A DNA stretch of 64,000 nucleotides from Curvibacter delicatus NBRC 14919 (GCF_001592265.1 NZ_BCWP01000002.1:62001-126000); one strand, 5' to 3'; positions 53,083 to 61,318 are shown, numbered from the stretch's first letter. Program-made: numbers and translations. Notes: generated by a model from the letters alone, not told the origin.

Positions 53083-55896
53083 GTGCCAGGAAGCTCCCCA
53101 CTCGTCGAGCACGTCTACTTCAATCCACCCGCTCCCCAGGAGGCGGACTCGTGGTGGGCCCGCTATAAGGCTCAACTCACCGGCTTGACCGACACAGCGC
53201 GTGCCTCAGTTGAAGCTGACTCCCGCTACATTCTCCAGCGCGGAATCTTGGCAGCCGACACCGCGAAAACCGAAGAGTGGTCATCGCGCCGATCGCGCAC
53301 CGGACTCGTCATGGGTTCGGTCCAGTCTGGCAAGACCGCCTCTATGCTGGGTGTCTCAGCCCTGGCCATCGACAACGGCCTCGACATCATCGTCGTACTG
53401 GCCGGGACTCGTCTCTCCTTGTGGCGCCAGACCTATGAGAGGCTGGTGCAGCAGTTGGACTCGGGAAAGGAGAACGCACAGAAGATCAAGCGCCGCCTGC
53501 TCTGCCCACCGCTTGGCATCGCACTGTCAGAGCAGACGCACCCACTGACAACCACCTACCGGCTGCCGCCGGCTCAGGTTCGCCAACGCCTGAGTCAGGG
53601 CAAGCCACTGATCATCGTGGCGATGAAGCAGACTGACCATCTGCATGCCTTGGCAGCAAGCCTCCGCACAAACGTCTTCACCGCTATCAAGGAACTCGGT
53701 CGTAGTACCCACATGCTCGTGCTGGACGACGAGGCCGACGACGGTTCGATCCTGGATGCCCTTGTTGAGTCCTCGCAGGATCCCATCTATGGCCGGTTAA
53801 AGCAGATCCCACGTGCTATCGCCAACCTCTGGGACCCGCCGCAAGGTTCCCCTGACAACCTATTCACGACCTACATCGCCTACACGGCAACACCCCAGGT
53901 CAACCTCCTTCAGGAGGACCACAACCCCCTGGCACCGCGAGACTTCCTGATCTCTCTTCGCACGCCGCTCGACGTCGGCCATCCAGTAGACACAACCGAC
54001 CCTGGCAACCTCAACGCCCCTCGCTCATCGACCTACCCCGAGGCAGTGGGGATCCGTTCCTATTACACCGGCGGCGAGGTCTTCTACCGCCGTGCGGAGG
54101 CAGCCGGTCTGTGCGTGCCCACGACCATTTCCGCGCAACAGGATCTCGCCGACGCCGTCCGCGCATTCCTGGTGGCGGGCGCCATCCGCCTGCACCGCTC
54201 CGGCAAACTTGGCCCGGCGTCCGCCATCACTACCCAGTTCGACACCGAGCACGAAGCCTTTGCCTGCGTGGCTCCGCCGCACTCGATGCTTTACCACCCC
54301 TCGGCCGCGATCATGGATCACTTCCGGGGGGCTGAGAACATCCTGCTCTGGGCTGGGATCCAGGACCGGGCGACGGCTCGGAATTTGCTCGACGCAGGTG
54401 ACGCAAGGCTCCCCGAAAGTTTGGCGAATGACCTACAGGCGGCCCCCACCCCGTGGGCGCAATGGCTCGACAAGTACCGTGCCTCCGCCGAAGCAATTGA
54501 GGGTGAGTTCAACGTACTGCCTCCGATGACCTTCCCGGACTGGAAGACCATCGAAACTCTGCTCATCGACGAGATGATCCCGGGGACTAGGGTCGCCGTG
54601 GTCAATAGCGACCCCAACGCTGATGACCGTCCTGCCTACGCGCCGAGCCAGGATCCGGGAACCGGCAAGTGGAGCGCCGCCCGCGACATCAGCACGATCT
54701 TCGTCTCAGGTAACGTCATGGCCCGGGGACTGACCCTGGAAGGGATGACCACGGCGTTATTCCAACGTTCATCGGCCAACCCACTAGCCGACACTCAGAT
54801 GCAGATGCAGCGCTGGTTCGGGTATCGCGGATCCTATATCGAACTGTGCCGCGTCTTCGCCTCGAGCGCTCAACTCGCCCTCTTCCGCGCCTATCACGAT
54901 GTCGATGAAGCGGTGCGCACAGCTATCACCGAGCGCATGATGCGCGGCTCCCCTGAACCGGCTGTTCTGCAGGGCCTCAACTTCGAAGCCACCGGAAAGA
55001 TAACGGGCGTCGGCAACCTTCCCCTGTCTCCAGGGGCTCGCCCCTTCGTCACTGTCATCAATGACGGCCAGCAGGCGGATCCTAATGCAACCGTCCTTGC
55101 GGAACTCTTTACTCGACCCTCCAGCGATCTCACTGTGGCCAACGTGCAGCGAGGCCGGATCCTGGACGTGCCACTCAAACTTACAGAGGCCGCCGAACTC
55201 TTGGACCGCCTGACTTTCGCCAAATACCGGCCCGGGAGCGAGGGTTTCCAAGCGGACTTCTGGAGCCGCATCGAAGCCCGAGCACACGCGGCCACCCCAC
55301 TCCCAGACCCGCCGTTCTACCGACCGCCTGTGAGGAACGGTGAGGGGGACTTGACCCGGCGGGCCTGCCCTTATGCCATCGCCGCCTACCTTCGACTCTG
55401 GTCGGCCGCTCTCGCTCGCTCGATCACGGGACTGTTTGTCACCGGCCGCCCCGGCGATTTGTGGTCCTACGCCGACCTCGGCCGCAAGACGGCTGAGCAG
55501 CCACGGTTCTGGGTCGGCATTCGCTACGGAGATGGTGCCACTGTGTCCACTGGTCCGCTGGCACGGCTCCCTTTCAACATTCGCGCCACCACCAAGAGGG
55601 TGGTCGGAGGCGAACTCAAGACGACTTGGGGAGCGAGCGACCCCAACGCCGGCCCGGGCCAGTATCGCGGCGACGTCTACTTCGACTACTACCACCGCTA
55701 CGGTGCCGCCCCGTCGAGCGACATCACAACATGGCGACCCAGCGGCTCCGACGGTCAGATTCTCTTCTACGTCAACCAACTTCCGGACGACCTGCACCCC
55801 ACGATCGCAGTTGGAGTCTGCATCCCTGCAGGAGGCCCAGAGCAGTTCTCAGCTACCCGCGCTGGAGTGGCCAGCATCACGAGGAGCCCTCCATGA
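53083..55896 (+). CDS. Z1-domain ATPase (SF2-helicase-like)
   Basis: 937 aa. Walker A GSVQSGKTA (about 78-86), a DEAD-box-like Walker B LVLDDEADDGS (213-222) and YTATP (267-271) make it an SF2-type motor. The Z1 domain proper is in the second half: NVMARGLTLEGMTTALFQRS followed by QMQMQRWFGYRGSYIELCRV. Z1 proteins occur in restriction-like operons with PD-(D/E)XK nucleases. GTG 53083 is chosen, with GAAGAG upstream; a TTG at 53074 overlapping the DUF262 stop is possible. Overlaps the next gene by ATGA. Confidence 0.87.
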   Translation: MPGSSPLVEHVYFNPPAPQEADSWWARYKAQLTGLTDTARASVEADSRYILQRGILAADTAKTEEWSSRRSRTGLVMGSVQSGKTASMLGVSALAIDNGLDIIVVLAGTRLSLWRQTYERLVQQLDSGKENAQKIKRRLLCPPLGIALSEQTHPLTTTYRLPPAQVRQRLSQGKPLIIVAMKQTDHLHALAASLRTNVFTAIKELGRSTHMLVLDDEADDGSILDALVESSQDPIYGRLKQIPRAIANLWDPPQGSPDNLFTTYIAYTATPQVNLLQEDHNPLAPRDFLISLRTPLDVGHPVDTTDPGNLNAPRSSTYPEAVGIRSYYTGGEVFYRRAEAAGLCVPTTISAQQDLADAVRAFLVAGAIRLHRSGKLGPASAITTQFDTEHEAFACVAPPHSMLYHPSAAIMDHFRGAENILLWAGIQDRATARNLLDAGDARLPESLANDLQAAPTPWAQWLDKYRASAEAIEGEFNVLPPMTFPDWKTIETLLIDEMIPGTRVAVVNSDPNADDRPAYAPSQDPGTGKWSAARDISTIFVSGNVMARGLTLEGMTTALFQRSSANPLADTQMQMQRWFGYRGSYIELCRVFASSAQLALFRAYHDVDEAVRTAITERMMRGSPEPAVLQGLNFEATGKITGVGNLPLSPGARPFVTVINDGQQADPNATVLAELFTRPSSDLTVANVQRGRILDVPLKLTEAAELLDRLTFAKYRPGSEGFQADFWSRIEARAHAATPLPDPPFYRPPVRNGEGDLTRRACPYAIAAYLRLWSAALARSITGLFVTGRPGDLWSYADLGRKTAEQPRFWVGIRYGDGATVSTGPLARLPFNIRATTKRVVGGELKTTWGASDPNAGPGQYRGDVYFDYYHRYGAAPSSDITTWRPSGSDGQILFYVNQLPDDLHPTIAVGVCIPAGGPEQFSATRAGVASITRSPP

Positions 55897-56954
55897 CCAG
55901 CTACGAAGAAGTTCTCGACCAGATCAACGCCACCCCGGCAGGCATCACAGGAGATGACCGAACCATAACCTGGTTGACCGAAGCGCAGGTGGTCGGTATC
56001 GCCCGGAACAATCGCGGGCACTTGGAGTTGTTCCTAGCAGGCGACCAGTTGAAGCCGCGGACTGGCACCGTGAAGTCTGCGATGCACCACCACTATTGGC
56101 ACCGTAACAACCAGCCGCCGTTGAGCGCCAACCGCATACGCTTGCCCGCCCTGGGGCACTTCGACCAGGTGGGTGCATTCATCACCGCTGAACTGCTGCG
56201 CGAGAAAGCTGACGTCAATCTGGAGCGCGCCTTCGCGGTCACCGAGCCCTTGATCGAACTCGCCATCAAGCGTTTGGAGATCTCCGAGAACGCCATCATC
56301 GGACTTTTCGGGGAATTGCTCCTTCTCGACGCTCTCTGCCGCCGCGCAGATGATATGTACGTTGGGCCGGTCGTCCAGGCTTGGGATGGCTGGCGCCGCT
56401 CAGCAAGGGACCTCACGTGGGAGGGCACGGGCGTGGAGATAAAGACCACAACTCGCAGTACCTCAAGTCACGCCGTCCATGGCGTGCACCAGATCGAGCC
56501 TGCCGCTGCCACTGATGACGGCCCTGGGGAATCGCGCCTGCTCCTCGTAAGCATCGGTCTGCAACAGACAGATCCCAACGTGCCTGCCTTGTCGATCCCA
56601 TCCCTGGTGGAGAGCATCGTCGCGCGACTCACCGTGAGCGGAGCTAGCGGCTTGGTCGACGAGTTTCTCAAACGCGTAGCCATGTACGGCTCGGAGTCGG
56701 GTATTGGATACGAGCATGCCACGATGGCCAACGAGGCTCCGTTCACGACCCCGTTTAGCGTGACCTTCGTCCGGGGCTACGACATGGCAGCCCCGGCCGT
56801 CGATGTGCTGCGGCACGATGACGTGGTCGCCCACCAGCATGTGGACGCCCAGTCGCTCAGCTTCCGCGTGGAACTTCCCGCGACGATCAGCTTGAACAAC
56901 CCCATCGCAGGCGCCCGACGCGTCGCGGAGGCGATCCTGGGCCTGCATAGTTAG
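55893..56954 (+). CDS. PD-(D/E)XK nuclease of the DUF4420 family
   Basis: 353 aa. Glu141 in GLFGELLLLDAL, Asp173 in SARDLTWEG and Glu182-x-Lys184 in GVEIKTTTRS give the PD-(D/E)XK active site of DUF4420 restriction enzymes. A helix (ERAFAVTEPLIELAIKRLEI) precedes it, and a C-terminal domain of about 150 residues follows. Last gene of the operon. Presumed cutter of unmethylated invading DNA, probably driven by the Z1 ATPase. Confidence 0.87.
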   Translation: MTSYEEVLDQINATPAGITGDDRTITWLTEAQVVGIARNNRGHLELFLAGDQLKPRTGTVKSAMHHHYWHRNNQPPLSANRIRLPALGHFDQVGAFITAELLREKADVNLERAFAVTEPLIELAIKRLEISENAIIGLFGELLLLDALCRRADDMYVGPVVQAWDGWRRSARDLTWEGTGVEIKTTTRSTSSHAVHGVHQIEPAAATDDGPGESRLLLVSIGLQQTDPNVPALSIPSLVESIVARLTVSGASGLVDEFLKRVAMYGSESGIGYEHATMANEAPFTTPFSVTFVRGYDMAAPAVDVLRHDDVVAHQHVDAQSLSFRVELPATISLNNPIAGARRVAEAILGLHS

Positions 56955-57156
56955 GAACGCTCTGCGCAACGCGCTTAAAGGTATACAAGTGCCCGATCAA
57001 AGTGCGGGGCAATTAGTCGGAAGGACTCGGCTGGCTCTTCGCGAAGAACTGCTTTGCCCTCCAAACCCGTCGCCCGTAATTTGGTTGCGATCGACTGCTC
57101 CCGCTGCATTGCGGTCCAACACGGCATCGCCGACAACCCTTGCCGATGCTTGCGCA
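56955..57156. other. Right junction of the defence operon
   Basis: No gene recognised. A 60-residue leftward open frame (56975-57157; contains KLRATGLEGKAVLREEPAES) looks weakly coding but I cannot place it; it may be the stub of another acquired gene. There is no hairpin with T run behind the DUF4420 gene. Confidence 0.4.
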
Positions 57157-57798
57157 CTACCAGCGCAACACCCGGGGCCCCAGCAGCGCGCCGGCCAGCG
57201 TCGGCATGGCGATGCCCAGCACGTACCAGATACCGATGAAGGGCACGGCCGACTCCGGGCAGTGCAGCGCATAGACCAGCGCACTCAGCGCCCCGGCCAA
57301 CAGACCGGCGCCAGCGCCGGCCAGCGTCAGACGGGTCGGGGCCAACCCCTTCATGGTCCAGAGCGTTGCCGCCAACAGCGGCAGCGAGATCAGCGCGATG
57401 TTGAAAGGGCAGGTCTTCCAGGTCGTCCCGAAAATGAGGTCGGCGCGTTGCGCCGGCTCCGCATCAAACAGCACCGCGGCCGCAGCCAGCCACAGCAGCA
57501 GCACCGGCGCGGCCAATGCCATCCAGATGCCGGTCAGCCGCATGCCAGGCCGGCCCAGCCGTTCGGTTGCGACAAAACCGGCCAGCGCGAGACTGCCCGC
57601 AAAGACCAGCTTCATCCAGAACAGCCATCCCGCCATGGCCTGCGCCAAGTCATGGCGAATGCCGAACGTGACGGCCATCACCAAGGCAGCGGCCGGCACA
57701 CTCCAGCCCAGGGCCACGGCAAAGCGCCGGCCCACCGCATTCACAGGCACTGGATCGGCACTGGCCGCCAGCAGCGAAACAAGTTCATCGGTCTTCAT
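57157..57798 (-). CDS. nrsF: Anti-sigma-F factor NrsF (DUF1109)
   Basis: 213 aa, six or so hydrophobic helices ([77 protein letters not shown]), typical of the DUF1109 membrane anti-sigma family. It holds SigF at the membrane until oxidative stress releases it; Cys residues in TTWKTCPFN and LHCPES are candidate redox sensors, by analogy with known members. Overlaps the sigF stop by ATGA. Confidence 0.92.
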   Translation of the reverse strand: MKTDELVSLLAASADPVPVNAVGRRFAVALGWSVPAAALVMAVTFGIRHDLAQAMAGWLFWMKLVFAGSLALAGFVATERLGRPGMRLTGIWMALAAPVLLLWLAAAAVLFDAEPAQRADLIFGTTWKTCPFNIALISLPLLAATLWTMKGLAPTRLTLAGAGAGLLAGALSALVYALHCPESAVPFIGIWYVLGIAMPTLAGALLGPRVLRW

Positions 57799-58370
57799 GC
57801 AATTCCCCTGATTTTGGCCGCCAGCGCCTTCAGGCCCCGGTGCACGCCGATCTTGATGGCCGACTCCGACATGCCCGTGAGCTGCGCCGCCTCCACCACC
57901 GACAGGCCCTCCAGCTTGACGTGCACGATGGGCAGGCGCTGCCGCTCGGGCAGACCGGCCAGCAGCTTGTTCAGGTCCTTGCGGGCCTCGTCTGCCTCGG
58001 TGTCGGACACGGCAAAGAGCTCGTGCTCGTCGTCCAGCGGATCGGTCAGGGCCTCGCGCGACGTGTGGGTCCGCAACAGATCAACCAGCTTGTAGCGCGC
58101 GATCGCGTGCACCCAGGCGGTCAGGGGCAGGTCGAGGCGGTAGGTGTGTCGCTGGTTGTGCACGGCGAGCAATGTTTCCTGCACGAGGTCCTCCACTTCG
58201 TCGGGGCGCTGAAAAAGCCGCTTTCTGAAATACGCCCGCAAATGCGCGCTCAGCGCTTTCAGGAAGCGGTGGTAGGCGGCGGCATCACCGTCCAGCCCCT
58301 GCACCAGCAACTCGCGCAACTGGTTTTCGCTGGTCGCGAACCGAACATCTCTTTCTTCTATTCGTTCCAT
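57795..58370 (-). CDS. sigF: ECF sigma factor SigF
   Basis: 191 aa. Sigma region 2 ([37 protein letters not shown]) and region 4 ([40 protein letters not shown]). Paired with nrsF, and divergent from the yedZ1-yedY1-mrpX genes it should control. The annotated ATG lies inside a sigma-F-type promoter on the same strand (58361-58386), so transcripts from that promoter would begin inside the frame; either another promoter is used or the true start is further in. Confidence 0.92.
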   Translation of the reverse strand: MERIEERDVRFATSENQLRELLVQGLDGDAAAYHRFLKALSAHLRAYFRKRLFQRPDEVEDLVQETLLAVHNQRHTYRLDLPLTAWVHAIARYKLVDLLRTHTSREALTDPLDDEHELFAVSDTEADEARKDLNKLLAGLPERQRLPIVHVKLEGLSVVEAAQLTGMSESAIKIGVHRGLKALAAKIRGIA

Positions 58371-58386
58371 AGCGGCTTCAGGTTAC
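58361..58386 (-). promoter_or_regulatory. Sigma-F type promoter facing sigF
   Basis: Reverse strand GTAACC (58386-58381), exactly 16 bp, then CGAA (58364-58361): the GTAACC-N16-CGAA pattern described for Caulobacter SigF. Suggests autoregulation, although it overlaps the annotated start codon. Confidence 0.6.
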
Positions 58387-58428
58387 AGCGTGCCGAAAAA
58401 AATATTTCGCCGGACTTTGCTGAGAACT

Positions 58429-58454
58429 GTAACCCGCAGCCAAGTTCCGACGAA
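58429..58454 (+). promoter_or_regulatory. Sigma-F type promoter for yedZ1-yedY1-mrpX
   Basis: GTAACC (58429-58434), exactly 16 bp, CGAA (58451-58454). Identical in both boxes and in spacing to the divergent copy. It lies 56 bp before the yedZ1 start. Confidence 0.75.
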
Positions 58455-58509
58455 CTACCCCTCAAGCAGCGGCATTCCGCCCGCCTGGCAATCCATGGAG
58501 TCTCTTTTG

Positions 58510-59106
58510 ATGCGTTCACAGACAGAGGTCGTTCACCCCGCCTGGTTGCGCGCCACGCACTGGCTCAATGCCCTGGCGGTGGTGGTTCTCATGATGAGCG
58601 GCTGGCGGATCTACAACGCCACGGCCTTCCTCGGCTTTGCGTTTCCCAAAGGTATCACCCTGGGCGGCTGGCTGGGCGGGGCGCTTCAGTGGCACTTTGC
58701 CGCCATGTGGCTGCTGGCGGGCAATGGGCTGTTGTACCTGGGCTTCAATCTGGCCAGCGGGCGCCTGTGGCACCGGTTCTTTCCCCTGTCCCCGCGCGCC
58801 TTGCTGGCCGACCTGCTGGCAGCCCTCCAAGGCCGGCTGGCCCATGCCGACCCGCAGCATTACAACGCGGTGCAACGGCTCGCTTATCTGTTTGTGATGT
58901 TGGACAGCGTCCTGCTGGTGCTGTCCGGCCTGGTGCTCTGGAAATCCGTGCAGTTCCCGCTGCTGCGCGAACTGATGGCCGGTTATGAAGGCGCCCGTCG
59001 GGTCCACTTCTTCGCCATGGCGGCACTGGCCGCGTTCGTGGCCGTTCATCTGGCGATGGTGGCGCTGGTGCCGCGCACGCTACTCCACATGCTCCGCGGC
59101 CGCTAA
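58510..59106 (+). CDS. Membrane cytochrome b561-type subunit YedZ1
   Basis: 198 aa with four main membrane helices (WLNALAVVVLMMSGWRIY, HFAAMWLLAGNGLLYLGFNL, VMLDSVLLVLSGLVLW, FFAMAALAAFVAVHLAMVAL). His residues in LRATHWLN, LQWHFAAMW, RRVHFFAM and VAVHLAM are candidate haem b ligands. It would pass quinol electrons to the YedY1 molybdoenzyme. Start ATG 58510 has GGAG nine bases upstream; ATG 58495 lacks one. Same gene order as the hypochlorite-response locus of Azospira suillum. Confidence 0.88.
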   Translation: MRSQTEVVHPAWLRATHWLNALAVVVLMMSGWRIYNATAFLGFAFPKGITLGGWLGGALQWHFAAMWLLAGNGLLYLGFNLASGRLWHRFFPLSPRALLADLLAALQGRLAHADPQHYNAVQRLAYLFVMLDSVLLVLSGLVLWKSVQFPLLRELMAGYEGARRVHFFAMAALAAFVAVHLAMVALVPRTLLHMLRGR

Positions 59107-59118
59107 GGAGGGCACGCC

Positions 59119-59904
59119 ATGACCACCCGCCCCACACCCACCACGTCCGCCTGGCGCATCGACGGCGATGCCGTCCTGAAAGAAGCCGTGCAACGCATCG
59201 GCCAGACCGCGCGACGCGATTTCCTGCGCCGCTCACTCACACTGGGCGGCCTGACCATGCTCAGCGGTTGTTCGCTGGTTGATGAAAGCAGTGTTGAAAC
59301 GGCACTGACCAGAATTTCGCGCCTGAACGACGATGTGCAGGGCTGGCTGTTTGACCCCAACCGGCTGGCGCCGACCTACCCCGAGTCGATGATCACGCGC
59401 CCGTTTCCCTTCAACGCCTATTACGGCGAAGATGAGGTCCGGGCCATCGAGGAAAGCAGCTACCGCCTTGAAGTGACGGGTCTGGTCGCCGACAAGCGCA
59501 AATGGACGCTTGCCGAACTGCGCGCCATGCCGCAGACCGACCAGGTCACCCGCCACATTTGCGTGGAGGGCTGGAGCGCCATCGGCAAGTGGGGCGGCGT
59601 GTCATTCGGCAGCTTTCTGCGCCAGGTGGGCGCCGACCTCAGCGCCAAGTACGTGGGCTTCAAATGTGCCGACGACTATTTCACCAGCATCGACATGCCC
59701 ACGGCACTGCATCCGCAAACCGTGCTGGCGCTGACCTACGACGGCCAGCCCCTGCCGCCCAAGTACGGCTTCCCCATGAAATTGCGCATGCCCACCAAGC
59801 TGGGCTACAAAAATCCAAAACACATTCAGGCGATTTTCGTCACGAATACCTACCCCGGAGGCTACTGGGAAGACCAGGGGTACAACTGGTTCGGAGGCAG
59901 CTGA
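59119..59904 (+). CDS. Periplasmic molybdopterin oxidoreductase YedY1 (MsrP-like)
   Basis: 261 aa sulfite-oxidase-fold protein. A twin-arginine signal ARRDFLRRSLTLGGLTMLSG begins near residue 31; LSGC could also allow lipidation. The molybdenum-ligand Cys148 is in RHICVEGWSAIGKW. KCADDYFTSIDMPTALHP and YGFPMKLRMPTKLGYKNPKH are family segments. It reduces methionine sulfoxide in periplasmic proteins with electrons from YedZ1; here its natural client is probably the Met-rich peptide encoded next. Confidence 0.92.
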   Translation: MTTRPTPTTSAWRIDGDAVLKEAVQRIGQTARRDFLRRSLTLGGLTMLSGCSLVDESSVETALTRISRLNDDVQGWLFDPNRLAPTYPESMITRPFPFNAYYGEDEVRAIEESSYRLEVTGLVADKRKWTLAELRAMPQTDQVTRHICVEGWSAIGKWGGVSFGSFLRQVGADLSAKYVGFKCADDYFTSIDMPTALHPQTVLALTYDGQPLPPKYGFPMKLRMPTKLGYKNPKHIQAIFVTNTYPGGYWEDQGYNWFGGS

Positions 59905-59974
59905 GCCTGACCGCTCAGACGCCCTGAAAAATCGGCACTAACGCCATCTCATCATCACTTCAATGGAGTTCACT

Positions 59975-60226
59975 ATGAAAACGATCAGCTCGACCCTTTT
60001 GGCTGTCACCCTGCTGCTGGCCGGCAGCGGCGCCTTTGCGCAAGACGCGATGAAGAAGGACAGCATGGCCAAGGATGCCATGACGAAAGACACCATGGCC
60101 AAGGACGCGATGGGCAAGGACAGCATGAAAAAAGACGCCATGACCAAGGACAGCATGGCGAAAGACAGCATGAAAAAGGACAGCATGGCCAAGGACGCCA
60201 TGGGCAAGGATGCGATGAAGAAATAA
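59975..60226 (+). CDS. mrpX: Methionine-rich periplasmic peptide MrpX
   Basis: 83 aa. Signal peptide MKTISSTLLAVTLLLAGSG..AFAQ, then a 60-residue mature chain made of exactly twelve pentapeptides of form x-K-D-[A/S/T]-M (starting DAMKKDSMAKDAMTK), so 12 Met and no aromatic residue. In Azospira such a peptide scavenges hypochlorite by Met oxidation and is regenerated by YedY1/YedZ1. Start ATG 59975 has GGAG seven bases upstream. The DNA shows matching 15-bp tandem repeats. Confidence 0.93.
   Translation: MKTISSTLLAVTLLLAGSGAFAQDAMKKDSMAKDAMTKDTMAKDAMGKDSMKKDAMTKDSMAKDSMKKDSMAKDAMGKDAMKK
60044..60223 (+). repeat. 15-bp tandem repeat coding for the MrpX pentapeptides
   Basis: Twelve in-frame units built around AAGGACAGCATG / AAGGACGCCATG variants. 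Unit number could change by slippage, altering the scavenging capacity of the peptide. Confidence 0.85.
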
Positions 60227-60234
60227 GTCTGTCA

Positions 60235-60292
60235 GGCAAGGGGCCGGAGCAAGCCGTTCTTCACACGGCGAACGCTCCGCCGCCCCCTTGCC
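60235..60292. terminator. Nested hairpin between convergent genes
   Basis: GGCAAGGGG (60235-60243) pairs with CCCCTTGCC (60284-60292); inside, CGGAGC/GCTCCG (60245-60250, 60274-60279) and GCCGT/ACGGC (60253-60257, 60265-60269). It lies between mrpX and the convergent Cys-rich gene and probably stops both, although T runs are absent. Confidence 0.6.
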
Positions 60293-60301
60293 CCGCCGGG
60301 C

Positions 60302-60664
60302 CTACTTGGTCAGTGGTTTGCAGCGGCTGGCCTGTGCCGGTTCGCAGCCACCGGTGCAGACGGCTTGGGAATAACGGTCCAGCGCTGCGCTGCCCCGCGG
60401 CTCGGTTGAGCACATTACATTGCCATCGCGCTCCATCACGCAGCGCCCGACACCGCACACCGCAGCGCCGTAGCGGTCCAGCACGGCATCGCCGCCGCTG
60501 CCGGAACAGTGGGGATCACCATAACGGTCATTGACGCAGCGGCTTTCGGCCGGGGCGCACAGTGTTTCGCCGTAGCGGGTGGTGACGCAACGGGCCTCGG
60601 CCGCCAGCGGCAGGCCCAGCCCCACGAGCAACACGGACAGCACACAAGACAGCGGGTAATTCAT
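60302..60664 (-). CDS. Cys-rich secreted protein with RYG repeats
   Basis: 120 aa. Signal peptide MNYPLSCVLSVLLVGLGLPL..AAEA. The mature part repeats a module of about 18-22 residues with a Cys on each side: C..TRYGETLC, C.NDRYGDPHC, LDRYGAAVCGVGRC, ERDGNVMC, LDRYSQAVC; 12 Cys in all in the mature chain by my count, suggesting disulfides or metal binding. No family recognised. Adjacent to and convergent with the hypochlorite-defence genes. Confidence 0.75.
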   Translation of the reverse strand: MNYPLSCVLSVLLVGLGLPLAAEARCVTTRYGETLCAPAESRCVNDRYGDPHCSGSGGDAVLDRYGAAVCGVGRCVMERDGNVMCSTEPRGSAALDRYSQAVCTGGCEPAQASRCKPLTK

Positions 60665-60681
60665 GGTTGACTCCTGAAGCG

Positions 60682-60703
60682 GGCCAGCTTTGGCAAGCTG
60701 GCC
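60682..60703. repeat. Perfect 9-bp hairpin
   Basis: GGCCAGCTT-TGGC-AAGCTGGCC. It sits 18 bp before the start of the Cys-rich gene and downstream of the VOC gene on the same strand. No T run follows; could be a weak terminator or leader element. Confidence 0.5.
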
Positions 60704-60711
60704 ACCGGCAA

Positions 60712-60740
60712 TTGCTACAAATTTTATAGCTGTTTGCGCA
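60712..60740 (+). repeat. Dispersed 29-bp repeat, intergenic copy
   Basis: TTGCTACAAATTTTATAGC followed by TGTTTGCGCA, the third full-length copy in the window. Here it is not within a gene, between the Cys-rich protein and the VOC-family gene. Confidence 0.8.
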
Positions 60741-60778
60741 TATTCAGCAAGCTCTGGAGGCCAAAAACACCCTGAACC

Positions 60779-61273
60779 TCAAGCCGCGGCGCGCTTCAGG
60801 CCTGCGATGTCCAGCTTCTTCATCTGCAGCAGGGCCTGCATGACGCGGCGCGTTTTCGCCGGGTCGGGGTCTTGCACCAAGGTGGTCAGCAGCGTGGGCA
60901 CCACCTGCCATGACAGGCCATAACGGTCTTTCAGCCAGCCGCACTGTTGAGCAGCCTCGTCGCCGCCGGCGCCAAGCCGCTCCCAGTAGTAGTCCACGTC
61001 GGCCTGGTCGGCGCAGTGGATCTGCAGCGAGACCGCTTCGTTGAAGCGGAACACCGGGCCGCCGTTCAAGGCCACAAAAGGCTGGGTGTCGAGCTCGAAG
61101 CCCACCGTCATCACCAAGCCCGCAGGCTGGCCGTGGATCTCCTGCCCGACATCGGGAAAACGGCTCACGCCGGTGATGCGCGAATTGGGAAAGATGCCGG
61201 TGTAGAACGCGGCGGCTTCTTCGGCCTGCTGGTCGAACCACAAGCAGGGCGTGATCTTGATCGGGTTCAGCAT
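60779..61273 (-). CDS. VOC-family (PhnB-like) protein
   Basis: 164 aa. ITPCLWFDQQAEEAAAFYTG, NSRITGVSRFPDVGQEIHG, GFELDTQPFVALNGGP and a C-terminal DRYGLSWQVVP are the pattern of the PhnB/3-demethylubiquinone-methyltransferase-like branch of the vicinal oxygen chelate fold. No catalytic role is established for this branch. Start ATG 61273 has AAGGAG upstream. It follows a sigma factor gene, a common association. Confidence 0.9.
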   Translation of the reverse strand: MLNPIKITPCLWFDQQAEEAAAFYTGIFPNSRITGVSRFPDVGQEIHGQPAGLVMTVGFELDTQPFVALNGGPVFRFNEAVSLQIHCADQADVDYYWERLGAGGDEAAQQCGWLKDRYGLSWQVVPTLLTTLVQDPDPAKTRRVMQALLQMKKLDIAGLKRAAA

Positions 61274-61318
61274 GGTGAGGCTCCTTCGTGATGAAGACAC
61301 AAGAAACGGTGCAGACGC

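Noticed and set aside
49453-56954. DISARM or BREX system
   Set aside because: The methylase is a cytosine enzyme and the partners are DUF262, Z1 and DUF4420; the DrmABC, PglX/PglZ and BrxC proteins that define those systems are absent.
60690-60923. Small rightward ORF near the VOC gene
   Set aside because: No ribosome site, overlaps the repeat and the antisense of the VOC gene, and its translation has no protein-like pattern.
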